Assembly (NCBI RefSeq): GCF_051622035.1
Contig: NC_135361.1
Location: forward strand, 5,895,001-5,959,000
Origin: Arctopsyche grandis
Taxonomy: Eukaryota > Arthropoda > Insecta > Trichoptera > Hydropsychidae
Direction: 5' to 3'
DNA: 64,000 nucleotides
Made by a program: the position numbers and the translations under genes
In this document: piece by piece, positions 47,536 to 55,065 of the stretch
Position numbering within the stretch: position 1 is the first letter of the stretch
Layout of the letters: each line of letters starts with the position of its first letter
The notes under the pieces: generated by a model
Seen by the model: only the letters and a program-made list of their open reading frames with translations
Database searches by the model: none
Told to the model about the DNA's origin: nothing

Positions 47536-50135
47536 AATCTATAATTTGGAAAGAGACTTTGTATGTATCCTTGGTCGTCGTCGTCGTCCGTAGATCGGTG
47601 ACGTCATCGAACACGTGTTTCGATTTTTTTTTTTTCGATCCATGGGCGCCGATTTGTTTTTTTCGTTTCAATGGATTCACCCCCGCGGGGGCGCAAGGTG
47701 AGTAGCTTCATGGGGGCGCCAGGGGCGCCACAAGGGGCGCAGCCCCGTGGGGCCCCGAAGGGGGCCCGGGGGGGCGCAGCCTCATGGGGCCCCAAACGGG
47801 GCGCAGCCCCGTGGGGCCCCGAATCATGGGGGCGCGGATCATGGGGGCGCGGATCATGGGGGCGCGGAGGGGCGAAGCCCCAAAAGGCATTAACTAAGGG
47901 GGGCGAAGCCCTAAACGGCATTTAATCATGGGGGCGCGGAGGGGCGAAGCCCTAAAAGGCATTAACTAAGGGGGGCGAAGCCCTAGATGGCATTAAATCA
48001 TGGGGGCGCGGAGGGGCGAAGCCCTAAAAGGCAACTGATAATGGGGGCGGAGCCCTAGACGGCAATTAACCATGGGGACGTGGAGGGGCGAAGCCCTAAA
48101 AGGCAACTGATCATGGGGGCGAAGCCCTAGACGGCATTTAACCATGGGGACGTGGAGGGGCGAAGCCCTTATCGGCAACTGATCATGGGGGCGAAGCCCT
48201 AGACGGCATTTAATCATGAGGGTGCGGAGGGGCGAAGCCCCAAAAGGCATTAGTTAAGGGGGGCGAAGCCCTAAACGGCAGTTAATCATGGGGGCGCGGA
48301 GGGGCGAAGCCCTAAAAGGCATTAGCTAAGGGGGGCGAAGCCCTAAACGGCAATTAATCTTGAGGGCGCGGGGGGCGAAGCCCTAAAAGGCATTAACTAG
48401 GGAGGGCGAAGCCCTAGACGGCATTTAATCATGGGGGTGCGGAGGGGCGAAGCCCTAAAAGGCATTAACTAAGGGGGGCGAAGCCCTAGACGGCTTTGAA
48501 TCATGGGGGCGCGGAGGGGCGAAGCCCTAAAAGGCAACTGATCATGGGGGCGAAGCCCTAAACGGCAATTGCTCATGGGGCGTGGAGGGGCGAAGCCCTA
48601 GAAGGCAAAGGCTCAGGGGGGTGCCGAGGGCGAAGCCCTAGAAGGCAAAAAAAAAAAATTGATTTTTTTTTTTGATTTTTTAAAAAATTTTTTTTGATTT
48701 TTTTTTGATTTTTTTTTTTATTTTTTTTTTATTTTTTTTTAAATTTTTTTTTAAAATTTTTTTTTTAAATTTTTAAATTTTTTTTTTTTTTTTAATTAAA
48801 TTAGCTTAGTCATGTTTAAGCGGTTTATATTATAAACACTGAGCGAAGCCGGGTAATACAGCTAGTATATATATATATATATGTATAGATCGCAATTAAA
48901 TTGTGTTATTTAAATCAATCGCTCTATCTCGACTATAGTCGAATGGTCTGCGTACACTGCTGTAGTCGTGCAGGAGTAGGTTCGATCTTGCGAATTAATT
49001 TTTATTTTATTTTTCAAATATCGTTAAAATATATATTAATTTCAATTAAAAATATATATTTAATTGTTTAATATGAAAAGAAAAAAGTGGTTAAAAACCT
49101 CGCTAAATAAAATTACTATAATTACGTATTTTTACATGGCGAGAATGAAAAATTTCAATTAATGTTTAAAAAAAAAAGGACTATTTAAATATTGGACGAT
49201 GGCGTAATTGGTTAGCTCGCCGAACTCAGATATACCTATAAGAGGATATTTGTATTCGCGGGTTTACCGGTTCGATACCGCTGCAAAGTCTCGACGAATG
49301 AAAAATAATACAAAGTTTAGGCTTTTTATCGATTCATTCATTATGTTCGGCTAGCGATAGGACACACACAGATTAGCGTCTTTATATATGTGGTAGAGAA
49401 TCCTGACAGATGACGCTGTTCAGGACCACGGTTGGGATGTGGCGGTTGAGGTGAAAACTAAACACGTGCGTTTTCAGTCACGTTGTTTATTAAGACGATA
49501 CGTGCGGAAGCTTAGCGACCAACCGCGCGGAGCACAGGTCCAACTGTGACTAACCGTTATATCTCTGCCCCTTTTCATCCCCTTCTCACAATCAGTCGTA
49601 ACATACCCTTTCTCAGCCATAGCCCATACATCAGCCTTTCGTTCAATTCCAACCCTACATATATATAATAATATTCAATTATATACTTGATTTCCAGATA
49701 ATCTCTTGAGATATACCGAAACCGGAGTGGCGTGGCGTCGGTCCGAAGTTTGCGTTTTGTGGGTTCAACTGTTGGGTTGTGGATTGGTTCGTGTCAGAGC
49801 ACAAAGTAGCACTGGAACTGGATCAGGTGGTAACTGTCCAGCTGGACCTTTGGCTGATGGTGCTGTGTTGGAATTACGCAGACTGCCATCAGCTCTTCGT
49901 CATACAGCACTCAATATTGCCAGACGAGCTCGTTTACATGACGATAGGTACAATTCATTTAACCTACTGAAATTCTACACTACAAGATAGTGAAAATTGA
50001 TTTTTGTTTTGTATTTTCAGCTATCAATTACCACACGTTCGGAGAAGACATAAAATTCAAGAAATTGCACAAAAATTTAAAAGAGATCTGAGCGAGCCGG
50101 AATTACTTACATCTTTGTTTGCAGATCCAGTCTAA
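25890..50135 (+). CDS. RALGAPB: Ral GTPase-activating protein subunit beta, complete, 27 coding exons
   Basis: Non-catalytic partner of RalGAP alpha in the cytosolic complex that inactivates RalA/RalB. Reconstructed exons: 25890-26057, 26123-26369, 26774-27008, 27081-27241, 27317-27459, 28645-28762, 30589-30753, 32602-32691, 32767-32889, 32960-33034, 34117-34282, 34353-34562, 37094-37269, 38914-39051, 39229-39363, 41381-41602, 41672-41778, 44224-44330, 44406-44497, 45455-45635, 45715-45847, 45920-46021, 46093-46298, 46373-46893, 46972-47058, 49698-49947, 50021-50135. They total 4473 nt, every junction is GT-AG and in phase, giving 1490 residues. Family matches: N-terminus [83 protein letters not shown] and a C-terminal Rap/Ran-GAP-like region from about residue 1065 ([19 protein letters not shown]). 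The start agrees with the vertebrate start. An acceptor at 25858-25859 implies an upstream non-coding exon. AATAAA signals lie at 50335 and 50477. Confidence 0.95.
26544..26738. mobile_element. MITE-like inverted repeat in RALGAPB intron 2
   Basis: TTAAAGGCTAGAATTTGACG at the left and CGTCAAGTCCTAACCTTAA at the right are imperfect inverted repeats starting with TTAA. An inner pair (CTTCATCTGTGCCACACC and GGTGTGGTTCAGATGAAG) extends the fold. Confidence 0.5.
27570..28107. mobile_element. piggyBac-type MITE in RALGAPB intron 5
   Basis: CCCTTTGAATGCTGA and TCAGCACTCAAAGGG form 15-bp terminal inverted repeats with one mismatch. The element is bounded by TTAA at 27566-27569 and 28108-28111. TTAA duplication and CCC ends are the piggyBac hallmark. 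538 bp, no transposase. An inverted relative is at 11531-12067. Confidence 0.82.
29804..30309. mobile_element. piggyBac-type MITE in RALGAPB intron 6
   Basis: CCCTTTGCCCGCGGC and GCCGCGGGCAAACGG ends, flanked by TTAA (29800-29803 and 30310-30313). 506 bp. Distinct in sequence from the intron 5 element. Confidence 0.82.
31232..31381. repeat. Inverted repeat in RALGAPB intron 7
   Basis: 50-bp arms (31232-31281 and 31332-31381), 3 mismatches, GATGAAGACTCGAAAAATG at the left end; loop 50 bp. Probably a small fold-back MITE. Confidence 0.75.
31455..31732 (-). mobile_element. LTR-like repeat (family F) fragment in RALGAPB intron 7
   Basis: Homologous to 35179-35485 over about 280 bp, with the inverse TATA motif TATAAAAGAC. 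Both ends are ragged. Confidence 0.5.
31764..32135. mobile_element. hAT-like MITE in RALGAPB intron 7
   Basis: Ends CAGTGGCGTAACAAGTGAGG and CCTCGCTACGCCACTG form terminal inverted repeats. The 8-bp flanks ATAATTAG and ACGATTGG match at 5 of 8 bases, consistent with an old hAT duplication. It has no coding content. Confidence 0.6.
33078..34099 (+). mobile_element. LTR-bounded chimeric element in RALGAPB intron 10 carrying an inverted copy of RALGAPB exon 26
   Basis: The element starts TGTAGGGTTGGAATTG (33078) and ends ACCACA (34099), filling nearly all of the 1082-bp intron 10. The left part (33078 to about 33588) is the longer form of an LTR whose short forms occur at 39800 and 49389; it stops near the expected polyadenylation region. 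The middle part (33589-33782) is an antisense copy of RALGAPB exon 26 plus about 40 bp of intron 25. The right part (33828-34099) is a short-form LTR containing AATAAA. The order exon fragment, intron tail, LTR is the same as at 49.4-49.9 kb. No clean target-site duplication is visible. The element ends 17 nt before exon 11. Confidence 0.75.
33589..33782 (-). pseudogene. Antisense partial copy of RALGAPB exon 26
   Basis: Reads on the minus strand as the first 194 nt of exon 26 (true copy 49698-49891), preceded by the same intron end ATTTCCAG. By eye I count 8 differences in 194 nt. The reading frame is still open and encodes [21 protein letters not shown] and [19 protein letters not shown]. 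It stops abruptly after CTGCCATCA and joins LTR-like sequence. It cannot be spliced into RALGAPB mRNA because it is in the opposite orientation. Confidence 0.9.
35179..35507 (-). mobile_element. LTR-like repeat (family F) in RALGAPB intron 12
   Basis: The minus strand starts TGTTACGTGGGAACATG and contains CTTATAAGGAGG as a TATA box. About 300 bp are shared with 31455-31732 (CTCGCCCAGGTCT, TGTTCACCCACG, ACAGTGGATACTCTC). The low-coordinate end is not defined. Confidence 0.55.
35560..35880 (+). mobile_element. Diverged SINE in RALGAPB intron 12
   Basis: B box GGGTTCGATTCCCG, then TCCTATCAGAGTTTGCC, GAAACGCTTCCTG and the ATGGATGTCTCTGTGG segment of the family body. Confidence 0.55.
36385..36505 (+). 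mobile_element. Truncated family C LTR
   Basis: TGTTACGTACACCGCC followed by about 110 bp nearly identical to the start of the 36671 LTR, then divergence at GTCTCTTGTTTACC. The right boundary is approximate. The two copies are direct repeats 286 bp apart in the same intron. Confidence 0.65.
36671..37069 (+). mobile_element. Solo LTR (family C) immediately before RALGAPB exon 13
   Basis: Runs from TGCTACGTACACCGCC to TACGCAGCA, 399 bp, flanked by ATAT (4-bp duplication). It contains CCAATAAATGCTGTG as the likely polyadenylation signal. Its end is 24 nt before exon 13, so the branch point of that intron probably lies in LTR sequence. Confidence 0.78.
37728..38410 (+). mobile_element. LTR (family D) in RALGAPB intron 13
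   Basis: Begins TGTAGGAATCTCATCACC. It contains a TATA box (ACAATATAAAAGGAGG near 38055) and AATAAA near 38332. It ends about CTATAATACA, followed by TGGCGGACTGGTGG, which could be the start of a tRNA primer-binding site. Related to the 51141 LTR. The right boundary is uncertain. Confidence 0.65.
38550..38684. repeat. Inverted repeat in RALGAPB intron 13
   Basis: 32-bp arms (38550-38581 and 38653-38684) with one mismatch, GT-rich (CCGTGTGTGTGAGTCGA), loop 71 bp. It follows the internal remnant of the family D LTR element. Confidence 0.75.
39800..40029 (-). mobile_element. Truncated family A LTR
   Basis: Begins TGTGGTAGAGAATCC and follows the 49389 LTR closely, including the inverse AATAAA, until CTCAGTCATAG. 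There it switches abruptly into Helitron-like sequence. The missing end shows that it was broken by, or recombined with, the neighbouring repeat. Confidence 0.7.
40030..40305 (+). mobile_element. Helitron-like fragment within the hAT shell
   Basis: Starts inside the repeat (GAATGCATGTCCGGAAAG) and ends GGGTTCAGCTAG. The following 150 bp also match the DNA after 9846, so the shared unit is longer than one terminus. Confidence 0.6.
40531..40991 (+). mobile_element. Solo LTR (family B), nested in the hAT shell
   Basis: Runs from TGTAATGAACGG to CGTCGCGTTACA, 461 bp, flanked by TTTT on each side. The first 200 bp match the 17247 copy closely; the second half diverges, so the two represent subfamilies. 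Confidence 0.8.
41821..42956. mobile_element. Long-arm fold-back element in RALGAPB intron 17
   Basis: GTTACACCGAATCC at the left and GGATTCGGTGTAAC at the right start inverted arms of roughly 200-250 bp (41821 to about 42030; about 42700 to 42956). The arms contain repeats of CCGAATGCGTGAA and CCCAGTTCACGGATT. Flanks are TATAT/ATATA. The loop holds the SINE 42045-42565. Element ORFs are absent. Confidence 0.75.
42045..42565 (-). mobile_element. SINE inside a fold-back element, RALGAPB intron 17
   Basis: Tail TTATTTTATTGTCACAAATC, body TCTGATAGAGAAAAGATCG, head AACCTTTGACCTCAGTG and GCTATCACTAAGCCAAACTG. It has an extra segment (42240-42335) lacking in the 947 copy. It occupies the loop between long inverted repeats at 41821 and 42956. 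Confidence 0.75.
42957..44185 (+). mobile_element. Two Helitron-like fragments with unassigned DNA between, RALGAPB intron 17
   Basis: 42957-43170 has GTTTGTCTGTCTGTCTGTC, ACCGATTACGATGGAACTTT and GTAGTTAAG. 43745-44185 has GTTTGTCTGTCTGTCGCG and CCGGCATGGGTTCAGGTAG. The 43170-43745 stretch has no recognisable gene or repeat boundary. Confidence 0.5.
44515..45395 (+). repeat. CCGGAAGT repeat family, copy 2, RALGAPB intron 19
   Basis: The first part is deleted (it jumps from CTATGTACGTAGC to GTTTAAGCGTAATATC). The remainder matches copies 1 and 3 down to AAAGTCATGGGTTGGTCAC. It contains a 190-bp MITE. Confidence 0.7.
44900..45089. mobile_element. MITE inside CCGGAAGT copy 2
   Basis: Same position and same flanking TATTATTT (44892-44899 and 45090-45097) as in copy 3, so copies 2 and 3 descend from one MITE-bearing ancestor. 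Confidence 0.7.
47446..47532. repeat. TA microsatellite within the Helitron-like element
   Basis: Uninterrupted (TA)n of about 75 bp. Confidence 0.95.
47690..48645 (+). repeat. GC-rich minisatellite, alternating units
   Basis: Built on GGGGCGAAGCCCTA. Two unit types alternate: a short one ending AAAAGGCATTAACTAAG or AAAAGGCAACTGATCATG, and a longer one ending GACGGCATTTAATCATG then GGGGCGCGGAGG. The dimer is about 68-72 bp, repeated roughly 11 to 12 times, with a more degenerate GGGGCGC-rich lead-in before 47870. The core is itself an inverted repeat (GGGCGAAGCCC). Confidence 0.85.
49389..49659 (-). mobile_element. Solo LTR (family A, short form) in RALGAPB intron 25
   Basis: Plus-strand reading TGTGGTAGAG to CCCTACA, 271 bp, flanked on both sides by TATA (4-bp duplication, in a TA-rich context). 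AATAAA appears on the minus strand near 49486, which sets the sense orientation. It ends 38 nt before exon 26. Related copies are at 33828-34099 and 39800-40029. Confidence 0.8.
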
Positions 50136-50827
50136 ATGCTATTTTCATTGAGTATCTTATTACTTATTAGTCTTTATGGATAATAATTATCATTATCCAA
50201 AAAAAATTTGAAATATTTAAATATTCTACTAAAATTATTTTTGAATTAAATTAAAACTACTGAAATTTTAGCTGGACAGTACTATATTTATATTAAATCT
50301 AACAGTATTATTTTTCACTTTATTTAATCTGGCGAATAAATATATTTTCAGTTGAAATTGTATATGTAGTTTATATATAATTTTATTGTATTATATATAT
50401 CATAAATAGGAATTTATGTACTTAATTTATTTTCACATCTAGGTTATATTTATTACATTGTATGAATAATAACTTAAATAAAAATATTGAACTATTCATT
50501 CCCACAGTCCAACTTTGACTCCAACCCTAATTTAAAATTGATTTTTTCCCATAGGGTTAATTTTCAAATAACTCCGGAGTTCACTAAAATCTGGTACTCA
50601 AAAACTCCATCATTCGAAACTACCCACGCGAAATATTGTACTAACGAGAACTCGAGTGCCAGATATTCCGTATTCGCATGTTTTTTTGGCAACGATTGAC
50701 GTGCGCGCGATTGCAATTTGCGCAATAATAGAAAAGGTATTGGCGAGTCATTAGATACGAAATTGAAGATTCGGGGTTCATATTTGACTAGTAATCACTG
50801 AACCAATAAATTCAGGGTAAACGAACT
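50136..50827. other. RALGAPB 3' untranslated and downstream DNA
   Basis: AATAAA at 50335-50340 and 50477-50482 are candidate polyadenylation signals. From about 50560 the sequence becomes MITE-like (CGAGTGCCAGATATTCCGT). Confidence 0.5.
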
Positions 50828-51027
50828 ACTAGTCATATGTGAACCAGTCACAGGACAACCGTTCGCTCTAGATCGGACACACGTGATCACCCGTCATACT
50901 AAAACTGGTCACACCCAAAAATTGGTCAACCAGTTTTCTCGTGACCGATTTTAGGGTGTGACGGGTGATCACGTGTGACCGATCTAGAGCGACCGGTTGT
51001 CCTGTGACCGGTTCACATTTGACTAGT
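50828..51027. mobile_element. Fold-back element between RALGAPB and PLA2G6
   Basis: Arms 50828-50896 and 50959-51027 are reverse complements over 69 bp with 4 mismatches (CTAGATCGG, CACGTGATCACCCGTCA). Loop about 62 bp. It is bracketed by a direct repeat of about 37 bp (GACTAGTAATCACYGAACC and AATAAATTCAGGG near 50780 and 51021). Confidence 0.75.
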
Positions 51028-51053
51028 AATCACCGAACCAATAAATTCAGGGT

Positions 51054-52095
51054 TCGGTGATTACTGGTCACAAATTACTTGTCACAAAGTCACTAAAATC
51101 GCTATAACGGAACATCTGGCAGCCGAAAAGTCCATCATACTGTAGGAATCTCGTCATAGTCATCGTCATCGAAACATTCGAGAATATTCCGCAACAACAA
51201 ACCACATTCCTTGCGGAACTCACATTCATCAAAGCAGTTACTGCGACGCAGAATACATTCCCGAAAACCAGACGTCGCACACCTGCAACCATTATATTAA
51301 ACTCAAGCGGAACGCCCCTACCAGTCGAGTGGAACCAAAACGGTCGAAACACGCCGCCACCATTAAACTACATCGAGCGGAACGGCGCCAATCATTCCAG
51401 AAAATTCTACGCCTCGACAAAAGTGCATTCCTCGTTTACGCATCAACAACCACATGCGCTTACACATCAACAACCACTTCCATCAATCATTCCAGAAAAT
51501 TCTACGCCTCGACAAAAGCAAATTCCTCTCTTACGCATCAACAAACCACCACCATCGATCAGGTGATTCCAGAAACACTATAAAAGGAGGTACAACCCAA
51601 ACAACGCCAGTCGACCCACAGCAGCAAGCGTCAACACACAGCAGCAGACCAGTCAACATACAGCTCCTGACCAGCCACCACTACACTACGCGGACTTGGA
51701 AGATCAACCAGCCGGACGAGCCAGCAACACACTGCCGTATCCAGAGACCTTCCGAACAACGAGCCAGCAACACACTGCCGCATCCAGAGACCTTCTGAAC
51801 ATAGCTGAATGCCGAGCCAGCGACACTCTACCATATCCAGAGACCGCTGAACGACATACTTTTGCCCACAAATACCATACCTTTGTACAACCATAGGCAA
51901 ACAATAAAACTTTATAAAACTAGCACAACAGTGTTTCGTTAGGCTGGGATACGGTCAACACTTACCTACCCCGCCTACAATACTATAGATAACTATCATA
52001 GTAACGAGAACTTGAGTGCCAAATATTGTGTATTCGCGATTTTCATGGCAAAAATTGTCTTTGTGACCACACCAATGTGACGAATAGTCCAATTA
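51054..52095. mobile_element. MITE of the 53743 family split by the family D LTR
   Basis: Left half 51054-51140 (GGTTCGGTGATTACTGG to GTCCATCATAC), right half 51980-52095 (ATACTATAGATAACTATC to GACGAATAGTCC). Removing the LTR 51141-51979 and one ATAC restores the order seen at 53743-53951. Confidence 0.65.
51141..51979 (+). mobile_element. Solo LTR (family D)
   Basis: Runs from TGTAGGAATCTCGTC to CCCCGCCTACA, 839 bp, flanked by ATAC on both sides. TATA box ACTATAAAAGGAGG near 51580 and AATAAA near 51905. Internal near-duplicated blocks are visible (CATTCCAGAAAATTCTACGC twice, and CATCCAGAGACC-type repeats). It splits a MITE whose two halves are at 51054-51140 and 51980-52095. Confidence 0.8.
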
Positions 52096-52279
52096 CCTAA
52101 ATTCAGATACTGAAGTTGACATATTTTCATTCTGGCAACACCTTTAAGAAAAGTCAATCTGACGTGAGACCGGTTGTAATTATCACCGAACTGTCATCGA
52201 GCTTCTTCATCACCATATTGGTCGAAGAATACTACTATATAGATCGATTCATCAATTGAGGCTTTCCACCGAATCAAAC

Positions 52280-54899
52280 ATGTTTCGATCAGGTGAGTCA
52301 TAAAATTATACGCCCTCGCTATATCCTAATATCTCATACATACAATGACTCATACGCTAATTTGTAATATGAATGCAATAATTAGCATTCGTTACTTGTA
52401 TACTAAATTTAATTGTTATCGCATCGTGTATACATATACACATTTTTAATTCCATGTACAAAGATCCCGGCAACACGACCGTTATCGCCATACAGACCAA
52501 GAAGTATCAACAAAAAAGGGTGATATGTAGAGAAAATGGTGTGATGCTCTACGGACCTATGCCGGGTATACCGACGAATGATATCCCCTATCATGTTGTA
52601 TTGCTACAACCTGTTTCGAAAAGCACTGATTCTGCATATAGGTACATCTCATTTGGGTTCTTCGTACAGTATTATCATCAAAATGTTCCCGGAGACTCGT
52701 TGAATAACAGAACCGACTATGTGTGTTGTTTATATCAAATATCGATGGTATTTTTCAGTTTGTTTCGGTGCAATGAACTCAATCAAACCAAAGCTATATT
52801 CGAAGCGGTCAAAGAAACTGTTCCGTACTTTGTAAGCGTTACTAAAAAGGTTAGTATACACTTGAATTCATCTTGTTTCGTACAAATATTTACTTAATCT
52901 ATGTACGTAGTAACAACAGATGAAGTTTTGTGATCATGCGAAAATTCGAACTCGAGATTTTAACTGATTCGAACTCAGAATCGGTCACTGGTCACGTTTT
53001 CATCATCTAGAAAAAATATCTATGTGTGTGTCTGTATATTTTGAACAAAATTAGTTATATCGAACTGAAACTTAATATCAGGCACTGATATTCTTATCGA
53101 TACGACGTTAAATGTTTTCAAATTTTTAAGTTAACCGGAAATGGTACCTCCCCTTATAGGTGTTCCCTTTTTATTTTAAGTTTTTTTAATTAAATTATCT
53201 CCCAAACTGAATCAGACTGAAAATTTTGTACATGTAATAGAAAATATAAATTCTATACCCTAATATTTTTACCTCAACCGAAAGTACATAGTACTTTTAC
53301 TCTAGAGAATCGAGGTTTTTTATGTTTTTCTCAGAAACCTTTTAGTTTATTGAACTGAAATTTCATATCTAGAAGTTTACGCTTAATACCAAGTTATGTA
53401 TAAAATTTGGTAAGCATCCATCAACCGGAAGTGGCAGTTTACTCTTGTACAATTTTTTTCCCACTATTTATTTCGACCCCTTAAACACGTGTGCGCTTCA
53501 AGAAAAAATTAAAGTACAATTCTTGTATCAATGTGATGAAAATAAAAAAAAAATCACTTAATTTAATAAACCGGAAGTGGGATTTTTTCCTCTTAGAAAA
53601 ATCAATAATGTTGTGACCACGATTCTTTCCACACCCCTGAACGTATCAATCTGAAAAATTATATTTGTATTCTTTATGTACATACTAACTTAGAGTTGGT
53701 AAGGTTTTGGTCAGAATTCGTAAACCGGAAGTAGTATTATTTGGTAATTGGATTATTAGTCACATTGCAGTGGTCACAAAGACAATTTTTGCTATTAAAA
53801 TCGCGAATACACAGTATTCGGCATTCAAGTTCTCGTTAGTATGATAGTTATCGTTAGTATGATAGTTATCGTTAGTATAATGGACTTTTCGGCTGCCAGA
53901 TGTTCCGTTATAGAGATTTTAGTGACTTTGTGACCAGTAATCACCGAACCGTATTATTTTTAAAACAATATTTCATTATTTTATTTTGACTTTTTAAATT
54001 ATTTTTATTTTCTTTATATTTAATACGAATAATGATTATAGTGATTTCAAGTAATAAAAAAAATTTCGAACAAAATCCGACAACCGGAAGTAGAACTTTT
54101 GTCTTCTGTTAAGTTTCCCTACATTTGCGCTCAATTTTTTAACCGGTATGTGTTAACGTGTATGTATGTTTAATTATTGAATTTTGTTTAATATTCCTCA
54201 AACACATATGTAGATAAAGTCATGGGTTGGTCACATCCGAATAATTTTTTTGTAGTAATTGAATGTAATGTACGTATTTTCAGTATGACATTAAGCTTAT
54301 TCAAGAAATATGCGATTTAATGCGCAAAAATCCAATGTGGTCTTTGGCTCATCTCATCGTTAAGATGAATAAAATGACTCTACTAGAAGATCCCGCCGTA
54401 CAATGCCATATAAACGATCAAGATTTCGAAGGTGGAATGACACCGATTATGGTGATTCATTTTTTCAATTGATAAATTAATACATAGAATTGAAAACGTA
54501 TGTTAAGATTTACATTTCACATTTCTTTTCAGTTGGCAATTACAAACAAAAATTTACCGATGGTTAAGGCTTTGGTTTCGCTCGATTGCTCGCTCAATAT
54601 ATTATGTGCTGGAAGTTCAGTTTTGCACTACGCCGCGTCCAATGATAAAAACATTCTCAAAGTAATTATCATAAATTATAAACGCTGAAAATATTACAAT
54701 TTTGTGATGGCTTATTGAGTGTATGAATAATTTATATCATTGAATTTTTGTTTTTCACAGTACTTGCTAACAATAAATGACGGCAAAATATGGCTAAACA
54801 GTCGCAATAATATTGGATTAACACCGTTGCATTGTGCTTGCCAGTCGGAAGAAGATGAATGCTTACAAATCCTGTTGGATGCTGGAGCAGTACTTTCAG
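52280..54899 (+). CDS. PLA2G6: Group VI calcium-independent phospholipase A2, 5' six exons (partial)
   Basis: iPLA2-VIA hydrolyses the sn-2 acyl chain of phospholipids and acts in membrane remodelling. Exons: 52280-52292 (only 13 nt, MFRS), 52464-52641, 52759-52849, 54284-54451, 54533-54661, 54761-54899; the sum is 718 nt, in phase, ending in a split codon before GTATAT. The pre-ankyrin domain reads VICRENGVMLYGP then LIQEICDLMRKNPMWSLAHL, the latter matching the family signature (NPSWSLAHL-type). Ankyrin repeats follow: GMTPIMLAITNKN, SSVLHYAASNDKNILKYLL, GLTPLHCACQSEEDECLQIL. The remaining ankyrin repeats and the GTSTG lipase domain are absent from the window, so intron 6 exceeds 9 kb and is full of transposons. 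Intron 3 is almost entirely a CCGGAAGT repeat. The very short first exon is inferred from ATG plus a strong GTGAGT donor and could be replaced by another start. Confidence 0.85.
52897..54240 (+). repeat. CCGGAAGT repeat family, copy 3, PLA2G6 intron 3
   Basis: CTATGTACGTAGTAACAACAG to AAAGTCATGGGTTGGTCAC. The motif or a one-base variant is at about 53144, 53276, 53424, 53570, 53723 and 54081. The last interval is enlarged by the MITE 53743-53951. The repeat ends 43 nt before exon 4. Confidence 0.7.
53743..53951. mobile_element. MITE with 8-bp duplication inside CCGGAAGT copy 3
   Basis: Flanked by TATTATTT (53735-53742 and 53952-53959). Ends GGTAATTGGATTATTAGTCAC and GTGACCAGTAATCACCGAACC form an imperfect terminal inverted repeat. 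Copy 1 of the host repeat (near 22265) lacks it. Confidence 0.7.
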
Positions 54900-55065
54900 G
54901 TATATTTTTGCTTCGATTATTTATATATTTGTGTAAGAAATAGCTTAATTGATAATTGATAAGCATATTATATCATATATACATATAATAACGCTATTAT
55001 ACGATAATAGTCTTTTCGATTCGACATATGTACGTCAGAGTTAAAACACTGTCAACAAAACATAC
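54900..55065. other. Start of PLA2G6 intron 6
   Basis: GTATAT donor followed by AT-rich sequence up to the family C LTR. The next exon is not in the window. Confidence 0.6.

Larger units (their letters stand above)
47100..48865 (+). mobile_element. Helitron-like element carrying a GC-rich minisatellite, RALGAPB intron 25
   Basis: The 5' end is CTAGTTTTATG followed by the perfect 20-bp palindrome CCCGTTGAAATTTCAACGGG. The 3' end is GAGCGAAGCCGGGTAATACA then CTAG (48862-48865) before T. The centre holds a TA tract and the minisatellite. Palindromic 5' subterminal sequence, central tandem repeats and a CTAG end resemble Helentron-associated (DINE/HINE-type) elements. There are no proteins; ORFs within the minisatellite are repeat artefacts. 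Confidence 0.65.

Noticed and set aside
47604-47925. Overlapping Pro/Gly-rich ORFs on both strands at the minisatellite
   Set aside because: They follow the tandem repeat exactly and have no domain; the open frames come from GC-rich repeat composition.
49190-49300. Possible intron-containing tRNA gene
   Set aside because: A box-like TGGCGTAATTGG and B box GGTTCGATACC are present, but the acceptor stem does not pair; more likely a SINE head or tRNA relic.
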